A DNA stretch of 43,191 nt from Phormidium tenue FACHB-886. Its GTDB lineage: Bacteria > Cyanobacteriota > Cyanobacteriia > Elainellales > Elainellaceae. Position 1 is the stretch's first letter. The number at the start of each line of letters is the position of its first letter. The stretch lies in NCBI RefSeq assembly GCF_014764505.1, contig NZ_JACXWX010000039.1:1-43191 (forward strand). The letters run 5' to 3'. The notes below the pieces were generated by a model. The model worked only from the letters and a program-made list of their open reading frames with translations. It had not been told where the DNA came from and did no database searches. Below, one piece after another: positions 16,439 through 24,848 of this stretch. The translations under genes were made by a program, and so were the position numbers.

Positions 16439-16744
16439 CCGCTTGAGGACATGAGTGCTTTAGAGTGCCGAATGAATGCAGCATTACAAAGCCGACTTCC
16501 AGAACGGATGGTCAAACGAAAACACCACCTCGCTATCGACTTGCATCTGCTCCCACACCATGGCAAGCCGAGTGCCCTGGTAATACATTCTCCAAAGCTT
16601 CAACCCCCACCCACTGTCAAGCCATTCCCCACTTTGTCGCAAGCTCTATTAGGAAATGGACATTCGTCCCAAGATATTGAGCTGGTTACTATCTCTGATT
16701 TCCATCACCACTGCTTCTCCAGGCTGCGGAAAAATATCGCTTAA
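16436..16744 (+). pseudogene. Decayed transposase fragment (DDE type, ISH3-like)
   Basis: The + frame from about 16441 reads NAALQSRLPERMVKRKHHLA then IDLHLLPHHGKPS, which matches the start of the catalytic domain of DDE transposases in which LAIDLxLxPYHGxP carries the first Asp. The expected continuation (S/GKAKSGTTHxHAYATxYV then TFVP) appears in another frame as FSKASTPTHCQAIPHFVA and KWTFVP (about 16587-16676), ending in a stop. So there is at least one frameshift and loss of the C-terminal half. Non-functional IS debris. The family name is from motif memory. Confidence 0.5.
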
Positions 16745-16851
16745 AGCTGTGATATTGACTTGGTGAGAACCATCACCACTACACCCGGCACCGCTTGATT
16801 CTCCAAAAGGAATCGCTGGACTTGTGCAGATCGTTCACTGCAGTGACCGAG

Positions 16852-17664
16852 TTAGGTGCGACGCAGCTTGGTGAAGCGGTAGATCAGATATGCTGCGAGG
16901 ACAAAGAACGGTGCCCAGCCAACGAGAAAGAGAAAAAACGCTGGCGAAAACGGACCAGGCTGGTTGCCCAGATATGCGCCGGTAGAAGGATCGTCGCCCT
17001 TGATCGCAATGGCGATCGCCGGACCAAACCCTTGAAGCGCACCCCACCAACTGAATGCTGCTAAGCAGCTCATGCCAAGACGATGCCGCGCCACATCCGT
17101 TGCGCGATTATTATGCGAGGACGAGGTTGTTTGCGCCATGACGATAACAATGAGGAGGAAAGTCCAGATCATCCACAGCGCACCAGTCCAGGGATTGAGC
17201 TGCAAAGTGATGATGAGCGTGAGTCCTAGTCCGGTCGCAACGAGCAGACTGGGCACCACTGTAGCAGCCATTTCCCTGAACTGCCGACGGAATACGCGCG
17301 GCGGTGTGACCTCTCGTAAAATGTAGAGGATGCAAAGACCCACGAACAGGAAGCCCAAGCGTGCTGGATAGGTGCTGGGCATAGTGTAACCCGCATATTT
17401 CGTATGATTTTCTTGTACGAAAAAGCAGAGTCGAACCACGTCGAGTATGATACCCGTGAGCGCTACGATGACCATCGACCCAGCGAAAAAGCGTCCGGAG
17501 CGCAGGTGTGATTTGCTGCCCTTTCGCGCTATGAAGGCTACAATAGCTGAGATCGGTGCGATCGCCCCAGCGATAATGTGGAGTAAAAGCATCATCAAGA
17601 ACAGGAAGTTTGCAAAGGAGCTTCCGTAACTGACTGGCTTGTGAAGCAAGAACGTTGATTCCAC
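16852..17664 (-). CDS. Polytopic membrane protein, about 8 TM, DUF2306-like
   Basis: 270 aa from GTG 17664 with TAGGAG upstream. About seven or eight hydrophobic segments. The first (LMMLLLHIIAGAIAPISAIV) is followed by KGSKSHLRSGRFFAGSM, a pattern (H-x-x-x-G in TM1, then K-x-H-R-x-x-G-R) typical of DUF2306/DUF420-like heme- or quinone-associated membrane proteins. The conserved His could ligate heme. It is at the upstream end of the enzyme block, same strand, separated from it by IS debris. Function unknown. Confidence 0.7.
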   Translation of the reverse strand: MESTFLLHKPVSYGSSFANFLFLMMLLLHIIAGAIAPISAIVAFIARKGSKSHLRSGRFFAGSMVIVALTGIILDVVRLCFFVQENHTKYAGYTMPSTYPARLGFLFVGLCILYILREVTPPRVFRRQFREMAATVVPSLLVATGLGLTLIITLQLNPWTGALWMIWTFLLIVIVMAQTTSSSHNNRATDVARHRLGMSCLAAFSWWGALQGFGPAIAIAIKGDDPSTGAYLGNQPGPFSPAFFLFLVGWAPFFVLAAYLIYRFTKLRRT

Positions 17665-17749
17665 TGCTTACTCCTACTCTGATTACATGGGGCTTACAAA
17701 TGAGGCATTATTCGGCAATTTTACCAGCCTAACGTTCCGCTTAGTCCGC

Positions 17750-18245
17750 TGCAAACTATATCGAATACGCAACAGATGACATATAGCGTTCGGGTTCAAG
17801 GATTGTGTCGCCAAAACAGGCTGATGGTAAGGCAGGAAAGGATAACACACTGGACTTTCTACTGAGCGCAAGAGAGCAAGGCAGCTGCCCGCTTTTCCGT
17901 ACGGTTCTCAACGCTGGGCACAGGCAAACTCCACCAGTAGTCACGGTAGACAAGAATGCTGCCTAGCCGTGACAATGAAGACGTTGAATACAGAGGAAAG
18001 ACTGGCAGCAGAAATCGAATTATGGCTAGTGGAATACTTGAATGATGTGATTGAACAGAACTAAAAAATATTAAACGAATCACAAAAGTGATAATGAATT
18101 TTAAATCATTCAACAGCGTCAGAAGAATCTTGAGTGGAATTGAGACGATCGATATAATTAGAAAAAAGCAGGTGAAGAGAATAGACCAAGGGAACAGTTA
18201 TCTTAAGTCAAGTTCATTGAAGCAATCTTTGGTATTGCAGCTTAG
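17750..18245 (+). pseudogene. IS6-family transposase remnant, C-terminal two-thirds
   Basis: The + strand reads, in order: DGKAGKDNTLDFLLSARE (near 17823-17876), PPVVTVDKNAA (near 17930-17963), LNTEERLAAEIELWLVEYLN then DVIEQ (near 17980-18060), MNFKSFNSVRRILSGIETID then IIRKKQVKRIDQG (18090-18192) and IEAIFGIAA-stop (near 18216-18245, in a shifted frame). This is the order of the DDE core and tail of IS6/IS26-type transposases: GNTLDFLLSA, VITVDKN, ELRQxKYLNNIVEQDHR, FxSFxSAxRTLSG, IRKGQVKG, FGIAA. Stops after VDKNAA and after VIEQN, plus a frameshift, make it dead. The N-terminal helix-turn-helix part is absent. Confidence 0.85.
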
Positions 18246-18280
18246 AGAAACACGAACGGCACAGCTTCATCATTAGAAAA

Positions 18281-18297
18281 TCTTTGTGACAGAACCG
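18281..18297 (+). mobile_element. Right terminal inverted repeat of the IS6 remnant
   Basis: TCTTTGTGACAGAACCG; its reverse complement, GGTTCTGTCACAAAG, resembles IS6-family ends (GGTTCTGTTGCAAAG type). It lies 36 bases past the transposase stop, the usual position. No matching left end is seen next to the fragment. Confidence 0.6.
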
Positions 18298-18544
18298 GGT
18301 TAAATGCCCTTCTCGTCCCGATTGTACTGCGTTGCCATACAAAGACTCACGCAATGATAGAGGACTCAGTCAACTTTACGAGTCATGTCTAGCAAGCTTT
18401 TAAGAATCTGCTTACGCAGTGTTTTGTTAAGAGCATTGATTTCAAACATTGAGGAAATTATTAGCGACGCCACAGGAGCCAAACAAGATGATTCACTTTG
18501 ACCCATAAATTCTGTTGGTTCCTAACGGTGAGGAGATTTGCAAA

Positions 18545-18926
18545 ATGGAAACGCTTAACGCATCCACGGTAACTCACTCAAAAGATTTTCAAGCCGATCT
18601 AACGACTGCCATTCTGAACACGTTTCAGATGGATACCGAAGCAGACCTAGAGCATGCAGAGAATTTTGATAAGATCAATGCAAGATTTTTGGAGCTAGTA
18701 AACTATCTGGTTCAAGCCCCAGCTCATCAACTTGCTGTTAGTGAATTACAGAAAAGGGATAATGCTGCTCGTACAATTATTCAAGAATGCTACTCGGCAC
18801 ACTATTGAACAAGGCTGGGAAATGGGCAAAATTGCCAAGCAATTGATTGCTCAGAAGTGGGAAGAAAACTGGGATAAACCTGTATCCCAATGTCAAGAGG
18901 AGTTGGATATCCAGATCGCTAACTAA
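18545..18926 (+). pseudogene. Small hypothetical gene, probably frameshifted
   Basis: A frame starts at ATG 18545 (GAGGAG upstream) with METLNASTVTHSKDFQADL and runs 87 codons to a stop at 18808 after RDNAARTIIQ. From about 18780 an overlapping +1 frame continues with protein-like sequence (HTIEQGWEMGKIAKQLIAQK then WEENWDKPV) to a stop at 18926. The simplest reading is one ~126-aa helical protein broken by an indel near 18780-18800; a short functional 87-aa protein is the alternative. No family recognised. The 247 bases before it hold nothing I recognise. Confidence 0.5.
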
Positions 18927-19370
18927 ATTCACTTTGTGGACTTCTAGATAGGCTGTAGCCTGCACAGCCTACCAGTTTTTTACAGCCCCAATCCTGCAAA
19001 ATCATGAAATGGAAACTGCTGCGGCAAGAAATTAAACTGCTGATAAGTTCTGCTGTCTAAAAGCGATTGCACTCATTTAATATCTTCTACTAGAACTTTG
19101 ACACGACTGAGGTACTACAGTCACCATTACTTGAGCTTATTCTGGATAGAGGAACATGTCACTTATGCAGCGCCTTGACTCTGTTCAATATTTATTGCTT
19201 TGGTTAGTAATCAATTGCTGGAGAAATAAGCGTGCAGAAAAATTAAAACTCAAGAACAATAGACATTATCGGAAATAAACTGCTCAGTGCTCAAATTGAT
19301 GATAAAGCTATAAAATTTTCTCAGTTCAGCTTAAGAATTAATTGCTTTTCTTATTTCCGATTAAGTCTAA
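18927..19370. other. AT-rich intergenic region
   Basis: 444 bases, with no convincing reading frame, repeat or hairpin seen. It lies between a + gene remnant and the end of a - strand gene. Confidence 0.5.
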
Positions 19371-19979
19371 TTAATTATTATCTGACACAGCATCGGTTTG
19401 GGGTGTGTACACGGTTCTCCATGCTTCGACAGTTCTTTGTCCAATTTCACTGTCGATCGTTTCTCCATTTTCCGTTACCAATCGAATACTGACATTGTCC
19501 TCTGGTGCGCTTTGCAATGCTTGGGCTAATTCATCATTAACTGGAAATGTACTGTTTTGCCCTGCAATTCGAAATACCTGATCGTTGATTTTGATAAGCA
19601 GTTCAACGATATTTCGAGCGTTATTGAACTCTGAACAGCCTAGATCGGATGAAAGACCATACTGAAGGGGTTGGCTCAAACAATCGCGATCGCGGGTCAC
19701 TAACAGAAACCGCACCGACTGTGAACTCCAGAGGCTCTGTACCTCGATTCGAGCAGTGGTGTTGAGGAAGCGATCGAAGAAATAGTTGCGATCAAACACC
19801 CCAATAAAGTTACCCTCAAACGGGTCATTAATCTGAACGGGTTCTGACCACGGTACACTTCTGCTGGCTCCCAGTGCGGCTGAATCAACGCTACGAAGGT
19901 CAGTTGCTGCCCTTACGGGCACGGCGCTTGCCGCAAAAATGGCCAGTATTCCCAAGCTAACTACCATCCGCCTAACCAT
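19371..19979 (-). CDS. Exported hypothetical protein
   Basis: 202 aa from ATG 19979 (GGGGGAG just upstream). The signal peptide MVRRMVVSLGILAIFAASAV then PVRAA predicts Sec export. The mature part has a beta-rich look, two Cys (DRDC and LGCSEF, probably a disulfide) and repeated acidic turns, but no family I recognise. It could be a periplasmic structural or binding protein. It stands alone, 203 bases from the glycosyltransferase stop. A longer start at 20021 is possible but less supported. Confidence 0.75.
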   Translation of the reverse strand: MVRRMVVSLGILAIFAASAVPVRAATDLRSVDSAALGASRSVPWSEPVQINDPFEGNFIGVFDRNYFFDRFLNTTARIEVQSLWSSQSVRFLLVTRDRDCLSQPLQYGLSSDLGCSEFNNARNIVELLIKINDQVFRIAGQNSTFPVNDELAQALQSAPEDNVSIRLVTENGETIDSEIGQRTVEAWRTVYTPQTDAVSDNN

Positions 19980-20223
19980 AGCTCCCCCGGATTGAAGCGA
20001 CTTATTTTGACGATAACACAAGGGATTTAAGACGGTTGTAGTGGATGCGATCCCGCTGACGAATCAACTAGAGAAAGATTAAATTCTCTGAAACGCTTAT
20101 TTTTAAGTCCACTTAGTATTCGAGGTATCCAATCAAACAAGTCTGGGGCTAGGTTCTAGCGATGGCTGATTTTTTCTCATGAATTCGCCAACGGTATTGA
20201 ATCATTGCCATACCCGATAGTCG

Positions 20224-21480
20224 TTATATAAATCTTTGGATGATCGCGACTGCATTGGTAACCCCATCTTCAGCTCTGATTTTTTCTCCTAAACTCGCTG
20301 CACGCTGACGCATGGAGCGATCGCTCACAGCCATTTGAATCGCCTGGGCAAGCCGTTCAGCCGTCAGTTTTTGACGGGGAATAGGTGCTGTTCCAACCCC
20401 TAAGTCTGCGACCCGTTGCCCCCAAAATCCTTGATCGCCAAAAAATGGAATAATCACCGTCGGAACGCCCGCCCGGAGTCCTGCGGCTGTCGTACCTGCA
20501 CCGCCATGATGAACCACTGCCGCTACTTGTGAGAAAAGCCACGCATGGGGAACTGCACCAACCAGGAAAGCATTATCTGGCAGGTTTTCTTTCCGCATTC
20601 CACTCCAGCCAGCCAGCATAACAGCTCGTTGCCCAGTTTTTTCGAGAGCTTCTAAAACCAGATCAGCAGTTTGTTCAGGATTACGGTTGCCCATGCTGCC
20701 AAAACCGATATACACAGGCGGCGAACCCGCTTGTAAAAAGTTCACCAGATCGGAAGGGGGAGTCCAATCGGGGGCGGCATCCAGAAACCAATAGCCTGTA
20801 ATAAATGTGTTTTGCCAATCCGATGGTTTGGCAATGACAGAAGAACTAAAACCGTAGATCGTTGGAAGGCGATGCAAATAGGAAGACGGGTGAGGACCAA
20901 AAAATGGAGACACGGGCAAGTGAAGAACTTGTTTACGGGCGGCAGTATCTCCTGAACGTGAGCCTTGCCAAATGATTTGTCGGAGGGCTTGGTGCGAGAG
21001 CCAATTTACAGCCCCGCCTAATTGATTGATGGACTGAGGAAACAGAATCCCTGGAAATGCTTTGGTTGGAGTGAAGGGAAATACAAAGGCTTGCAGCAGG
21101 GGAATTTCTAGCTTCTCTGCGATCGCCAGAGCAAGGTAAAGTCCTCCGACGCCCGCAATTAACAAATCCATGCCTCGACAGGCTTCTAGACCTGCCTGTG
21201 CCCAACGGATGGCGACCCGTTCGGTTTCTTTTGCCGTTCGTAAGGTCATCGTAATAAAATTTCCCTTCTCTGCAAGCTCCCGCATTTCTGGCGTTTCAAT
21301 CAGTTCTTGCACATTTCCCTGCATTGGGTAGAACACAAGTCCGTGGGAAGTGACTAAGCCCTCGAAGTTCTCATGGGTTAATAAACGAACCTCATGCCCC
21401 GCTGCTTTTAACCCCTTCCCCAATGCAATGTAGGGTTGAACATCTCCTTGGCTGCCCAACGCAATAATGGCAATACGCAT
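20224..21480 (-). CDS. GT1-family glycosyltransferase (sterol glucosyltransferase / MGT-like)
   Basis: 418 aa. GT-B fold. N-terminal acceptor domain begins MRIAIIALGSQGDVQPYIAL, the SxGDxxP motif of UDP-glucose:sterol and macrolide glycosyltransferases. The C-terminal donor domain has PPVYIGFGSMGNR and the nucleotide-sugar signature VHHGGAGTTAAGLRAGVP then FGDQGFWGQRV (about 315-360), with HHGGAGTT and D/Q sugar contacts. No transmembrane anchor. The acceptor is unknown (sterol-like lipid, hopanoid or xenobiotic are options). ATG at 21480; a GTG directly before is an alternative. Divergent from a TetR regulator with three repeats between, suggesting direct control by that regulator. Confidence 0.9.
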   Translation of the reverse strand: MRIAIIALGSQGDVQPYIALGKGLKAAGHEVRLLTHENFEGLVTSHGLVFYPMQGNVQELIETPEMRELAEKGNFITMTLRTAKETERVAIRWAQAGLEACRGMDLLIAGVGGLYLALAIAEKLEIPLLQAFVFPFTPTKAFPGILFPQSINQLGGAVNWLSHQALRQIIWQGSRSGDTAARKQVLHLPVSPFFGPHPSSYLHRLPTIYGFSSSVIAKPSDWQNTFITGYWFLDAAPDWTPPSDLVNFLQAGSPPVYIGFGSMGNRNPEQTADLVLEALEKTGQRAVMLAGWSGMRKENLPDNAFLVGAVPHAWLFSQVAAVVHHGGAGTTAAGLRAGVPTVIIPFFGDQGFWGQRVADLGVGTAPIPRQKLTAERLAQAIQMAVSDRSMRQRAASLGEKIRAEDGVTNAVAIIQRFI

Positions 21481-21525
21481 CACGGGTATTCCTGTCCTTT
21501 AATCGTAAAGCTGGTTGACCTGAAA

Positions 21526-21572
21526 TGACGATAATGTCATTTTGACGATAACGTCATTTTGTCGAGATGTCA
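21526..21572. promoter_or_regulatory. Three 17-bp operator-like repeats between GT and TetR
   Basis: TGACGATAATGTCATTT, TGACGATAACGTCATTT and a weaker TGTCGAGATGTCA start at 21526, 21543 and 21560, period 17. Each is a near-palindrome (TGACG-ATAA-CGTCA in the second). Lying in the 134-base divergent gap, they are the probable binding sites of the adjacent TetR protein, controlling both promoters. Confidence 0.75.
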
Positions 21573-21614
21573 ATCGCAGGGTATGCTGGGTTCGACATCA
21601 TTTAGTGCGACTCT

Positions 21615-22247
21615 ATGAAGCCCTCTCGTCGAGCCTCCATTGGTATGGAAAAACGGGAACGGACGCGATCGAGTTTGATTGAGTCTGCCTATCGGGTATT
21701 TGCGCGAAAAGAAACGGATGCAGTCACGATTGACGACATCATTGCAGAGGCAGGGGTCGCTAGGGGAACGTTTTACAACTACTTTCAGACCCGAGAAGAT
21801 GTCTTAAGAGCCGTTGCAGCATCCCTGAGTGACGCAATGAATCAAAAGATTTGGGCACAGTACGCCACGATCGCAGACCCCGCTGAACGAATGGCAATCG
21901 GATTGCGCCAATTTCTGCATCAAGCGATGCGAGATTCGACCTGGGGATGGGTAATTGTCCGGATTGGACTTGTGGCAGCCCCTCTGAGTGAAACGATTGA
22001 ACGGGGTTTGATGACAGATTTGGAGGCAGGAATACGGCTGAAGCGATTTCAGGTGGAGAGTGTACAGGCAGCGATCGATCTCGTTTTAGGAACGGCACTG
22101 ATGGCGATGCGTACCATTCTGGAAGGACATACAGAAGCCAATTACCCAGAACAAATTACGAAGTTAATTCTCAAATCTTTGGGAGTTGCTGATGTTGAAG
22201 CAGGGGTGATCGCATTCAAAGTACTGGAACCTTTGCCAGAGAAGTAA
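21615..22247 (+). CDS. TetR/AcrR-family repressor
   Basis: 210 aa. N-terminal HTH: TRSSLIESAYRVFARKETDA, then TIDDIIAEAGVARGTFYNYF (about 45-65), the TetR signature with GTFYxYF. The C-terminal helical ligand domain (about 75-200) has no distinctive motif. An internal start at residue 11 is possible. Divergent from the glycosyltransferase with repeats in the gap, so it probably represses that gene and itself until an inducer binds. The inducer is unknown. Confidence 0.92.
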   Translation: MKPSRRASIGMEKRERTRSSLIESAYRVFARKETDAVTIDDIIAEAGVARGTFYNYFQTREDVLRAVAASLSDAMNQKIWAQYATIADPAERMAIGLRQFLHQAMRDSTWGWVIVRIGLVAAPLSETIERGLMTDLEAGIRLKRFQVESVQAAIDLVLGTALMAMRTILEGHTEANYPEQITKLILKSLGVADVEAGVIAFKVLEPLPEK

Positions 22248-22315
22248 TATTTTGATTGCCAGTGGTATGTTTTCACAGGTTCTATTTCCGTTAGTTCATC
22301 AATATCTAATTTAAG

Positions 22316-22517
22316 TTCTGTTCAAGCGAAATAGGTGAACACTTTGTGAAGCATCCGGATTCGTTAGAACTATTTCTGTACCCTACGGGAAGCAAGCTAC
22401 AAATGTCAGCACTTCTTGCCTAACATCATTCTGCTCAATGCACAGTGGTACTGTTGCTACGCCTTATCCTATCGGGATTTGAAAGAGATGATAGCGGAGC
22501 GGGGTGAACTTTTGTAA
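22316..22517 (+). pseudogene. IS6-family transposase remnant, N-terminal fragment
   Basis: The frame at 22398-22517 reads YKCQHFLPNIILLNAQWYCC then YALSYRDLKEMIAERG, matching the N-terminus of IS6/IS240-type transposases (FKWRHFLPEIILLxVRWYxRYALSYRDLEEMMxERG), then stops. The rest of the transposase is missing. GTTCTGTTCAAGCG near 22316 may be the left terminal repeat. It is on the same strand as, but 4 kb away from and in the wrong order to join, the C-terminal remnant at 17.8 kb, so the two come from different copies or a rearrangement. Confidence 0.75.
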
Positions 22518-22625
22518 CTATGCAGAAATATGTTCTTTATAACGCTGAATACCTAATTAGAAGCACAGAATAAAACTGTTTCAGCTTGGCTTGTGAATTC
22601 CTTAACTCACCAGGAGAATTTAAGC

Positions 22626-24272
22626 ATGGAAACTGTAGAACAGCTTTCTCAGACAGGTGCAGCGCTGTTGAATAAGTATCCTTTGATAATTCCATTCAAC
22701 AGCGCTCTTGGGCTCCAACCAGAACAGCTGACTCACCGAGGCGCTTTTACCCCTGAGCTGGAATCATCCATAAAAACTACGCCTTGGCTGGAACCAATCG
22801 CAGGCGATCGGCTCAAACCAAACCCTCTAAACGCTAACGGCTTGATTGATACCACTCAGCAAACAGCCGCAGGCTCCAAAACGGTCAGGGTTGATCCTCT
22901 CACTGGAATTGCTAGAGGGGCTGCGCTCGCCTGTACGACTGAGAAAACGGTTTCCTTGAGCAAGGGCGAGTCTGTTTTGGATGCAGCCATTAATAGAGCT
23001 GATCAGCAATTGAAATTGTTTACCGCTGATCCAGATTTTCTCGACAAGATGCAGCAAGCATTTGGGGAAGACTGGCAGCCCCAAACCGCCCTCAAGCTGG
23101 TTCCGCAGGTGGCAGGTGAGGCGATGCGCAAAATCGAGGTGTTACCCACATCGGTGCTGAGTGCTAATGGTGCTTTTGGTCGAGGGAAGATCTATCTATC
23201 TGAAAAATTCCTGAGCGAAAATTTCCAAAAGCCTGAAGTTGTGTCAGGTGTGCTACTAGAGGAGATCGGTCATGCTGTTGACCAAGCGTTGAATCGAGTG
23301 GATTCTCCTGGAGACGAGGGAAATATTTTTTCCAGACTGATTCAGGATGAAAAAATTGACAGTGCCGAACTCGAAACGCTAAAAGCTGAAGATGATAGCG
23401 CAACGATCGCCCTGCAGGGACAAGCAATTGCCGTGGAGCTATCTCTGCCCGCAAATCATCTGCTGAAATATACCCCAGGTGCACCTTTGAAGTATGACGA
23501 CTTTGCGAAGCAGTGGCAGCAGCGAATGAAAGATCGGGGCTGGAATATCGCGGTTGATGGACTGTATGGGGCGCGAAGCAAAGCGATCTGTATTGCATTC
23601 CAGAAGGAGAAAGGACTGACGCCAGATGGAATTGTAGGCCCTAAAACGTGGGATGCAGCCTTCCGTACAGATAATTTAACTCCTTCGCCCAATCCAATTC
23701 CGCCGACTTCGCCAGCGCCCGGTGAGCTAAGTGACTACAGTGCCTTGGAAGCAAAACCGGCTCGTGAAAGCATCAATCAGGGTCTAACTTCTCCAAGTGC
23801 CGCAGTGATGCAAGGGCTGCTCGGAACACCAGGCGCCTTAACCGAGAATTGTTCCTCGGTGACGAATTCTAATCTGAAACGGCTGATCGTCACTCAAAAC
23901 GTAGGCCCGTTTACTGCGACCGGGCTGAAACCGGCGATCGAAACGCTGCGAGACATCTTTGCTGCTGTGCAACGAGAAAAACCCAAACTTTTCTCTCAGC
24001 TAGGCAGCGCTGGGATGTTGTGCGTCCGCAAAGTGAGAGGTGGATCAAGTTTCTCTAATCATTCTTGGGGAACAGCGGTCGATGTCACAATCAATAATCG
24101 CCTTGATACCTACGGCGACAACAAAACGCAAGTTGGACTGAAAGTGCTATATTCCTATTTTCACAAGGCGGGATTCTATTGGGGAGCTGGGTTTTCTAGA
24201 AAAGAAGACTCAATGCATTTTGAGGCTTCTAAAGAGCTAGTAGAGAAATGGAAGTCACAGAATCGGCTTTGA
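22626..24272 (+). CDS. PG-binding / M15 D-Ala-D-Ala carboxypeptidase-like protein
   Basis: 548 aa; ATG 22626 chosen from AGGAG nine bases upstream (an in-frame ATG 33 bases earlier lacks one). Three parts: a cyanobacterial N-terminal domain (about 130-270) with VLLEEIGHAVD (209-219) and SPGDEGNIFSRLI, as found in secreted calcium-binding proteins; a peptidoglycan-binding domain (290-346: WQQRMKDRGWNIAVDGLYGA then GIVGPKTWDAAF); a Pro-rich linker; and a C-terminal VanY/M15 domain with Zn ligands His479 and Asp486 in SNHSWGTAVDV and His531 in EDSMHFEAS. Predicted to trim peptidoglycan cross-linking stems. No classical signal peptide is visible, so export would need another route. Confidence 0.85.
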   Translation: METVEQLSQTGAALLNKYPLIIPFNSALGLQPEQLTHRGAFTPELESSIKTTPWLEPIAGDRLKPNPLNANGLIDTTQQTAAGSKTVRVDPLTGIARGAALACTTEKTVSLSKGESVLDAAINRADQQLKLFTADPDFLDKMQQAFGEDWQPQTALKLVPQVAGEAMRKIEVLPTSVLSANGAFGRGKIYLSEKFLSENFQKPEVVSGVLLEEIGHAVDQALNRVDSPGDEGNIFSRLIQDEKIDSAELETLKAEDDSATIALQGQAIAVELSLPANHLLKYTPGAPLKYDDFAKQWQQRMKDRGWNIAVDGLYGARSKAICIAFQKEKGLTPDGIVGPKTWDAAFRTDNLTPSPNPIPPTSPAPGELSDYSALEAKPARESINQGLTSPSAAVMQGLLGTPGALTENCSSVTNSNLKRLIVTQNVGPFTATGLKPAIETLRDIFAAVQREKPKLFSQLGSAGMLCVRKVRGGSSFSNHSWGTAVDVTINNRLDTYGDNKTQVGLKVLYSYFHKAGFYWGAGFSRKEDSMHFEASKELVEKWKSQNRL

Positions 24273-24442
24273 ACACAATCAGTAAGTCACTGAAAATCCT
24301 TTGTAGTGCCTAACCTCGATCGTCATTAATGTACTAAGCGAAGTGTATTAAAGGAAGTAGCATGTTTACTCTAAAAGTAACCTGTGTCGCAATACTTCTC
24401 GGAACGCGTCGGTAATCAAGTGCGTTTCTGCTTCAACCAGCA

Positions 24443-24547
24443 ATACGGCACTACGTGCCTAAATCAAAATTTTTTTATGTAAAAGCCCCGCTTCGCGGGG
24501 CTTTTACATAAAAATAGTGTCTTAACGTAAGTGCGTCGCGCTATACC
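24443..24547. repeat. Nested palindromic element, copy A
   Basis: The core palindrome has 20-nt perfect arms at 24472-24491 and 24495-24514 with loop TTC (GTAAAAGCCCCGC-TTC-GCGGGGCTTTTAC). The outer ends are also inverted (TACGGCACTACGTGC on the left, reverse complement TATAGCGCGACGCAC on the right). The same left end, spacer and arm start occur at 39428, and the same design at 39613. The core could act as a terminator for the M15 gene, but it is 200 bases past the stop. Confidence 0.8.
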
Positions 24548-24700
24548 AATCGCGCTTTAGGAAACGCGGCATGATGACCAAAACGAGTGCTCGGATAACC
24601 AAACCACCCGAGCATTGCTTATTGGCTATGCCTGTGAAATCATTGTGTTCTACTTTTGGCTAATGGATGCGTGAAATACTCATTCCATTAAAACGTTCAA

Positions 24701-24747
24701 CTGGTATCTCTAGGTGTCATGCCGGATGCCGTGACCTGAGATACCAG
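24701..24747. other. Imperfect hairpin upstream of the kinase
   Basis: CTGGTATCTC at 24701-24710 pairs with GAGATACCAG at 24738-24747, extended inward by AGGT/ACCT with small bulges. It lies about 100 bases before the kinase start. It may be part of its 5' leader or an upstream terminator. The rest of the 24273-24848 gap, apart from copy A, holds nothing I recognise. Confidence 0.45.
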
Positions 24748-24848
24748 AACTATGATAATTTCACCTGCTTATCTACAAATTCTAAAGCCTACTTACCCTA
24801 AAGGAAAAACTGTTTTGCATCACCCCTTTTCCTAAGGGATCTCTGTTT

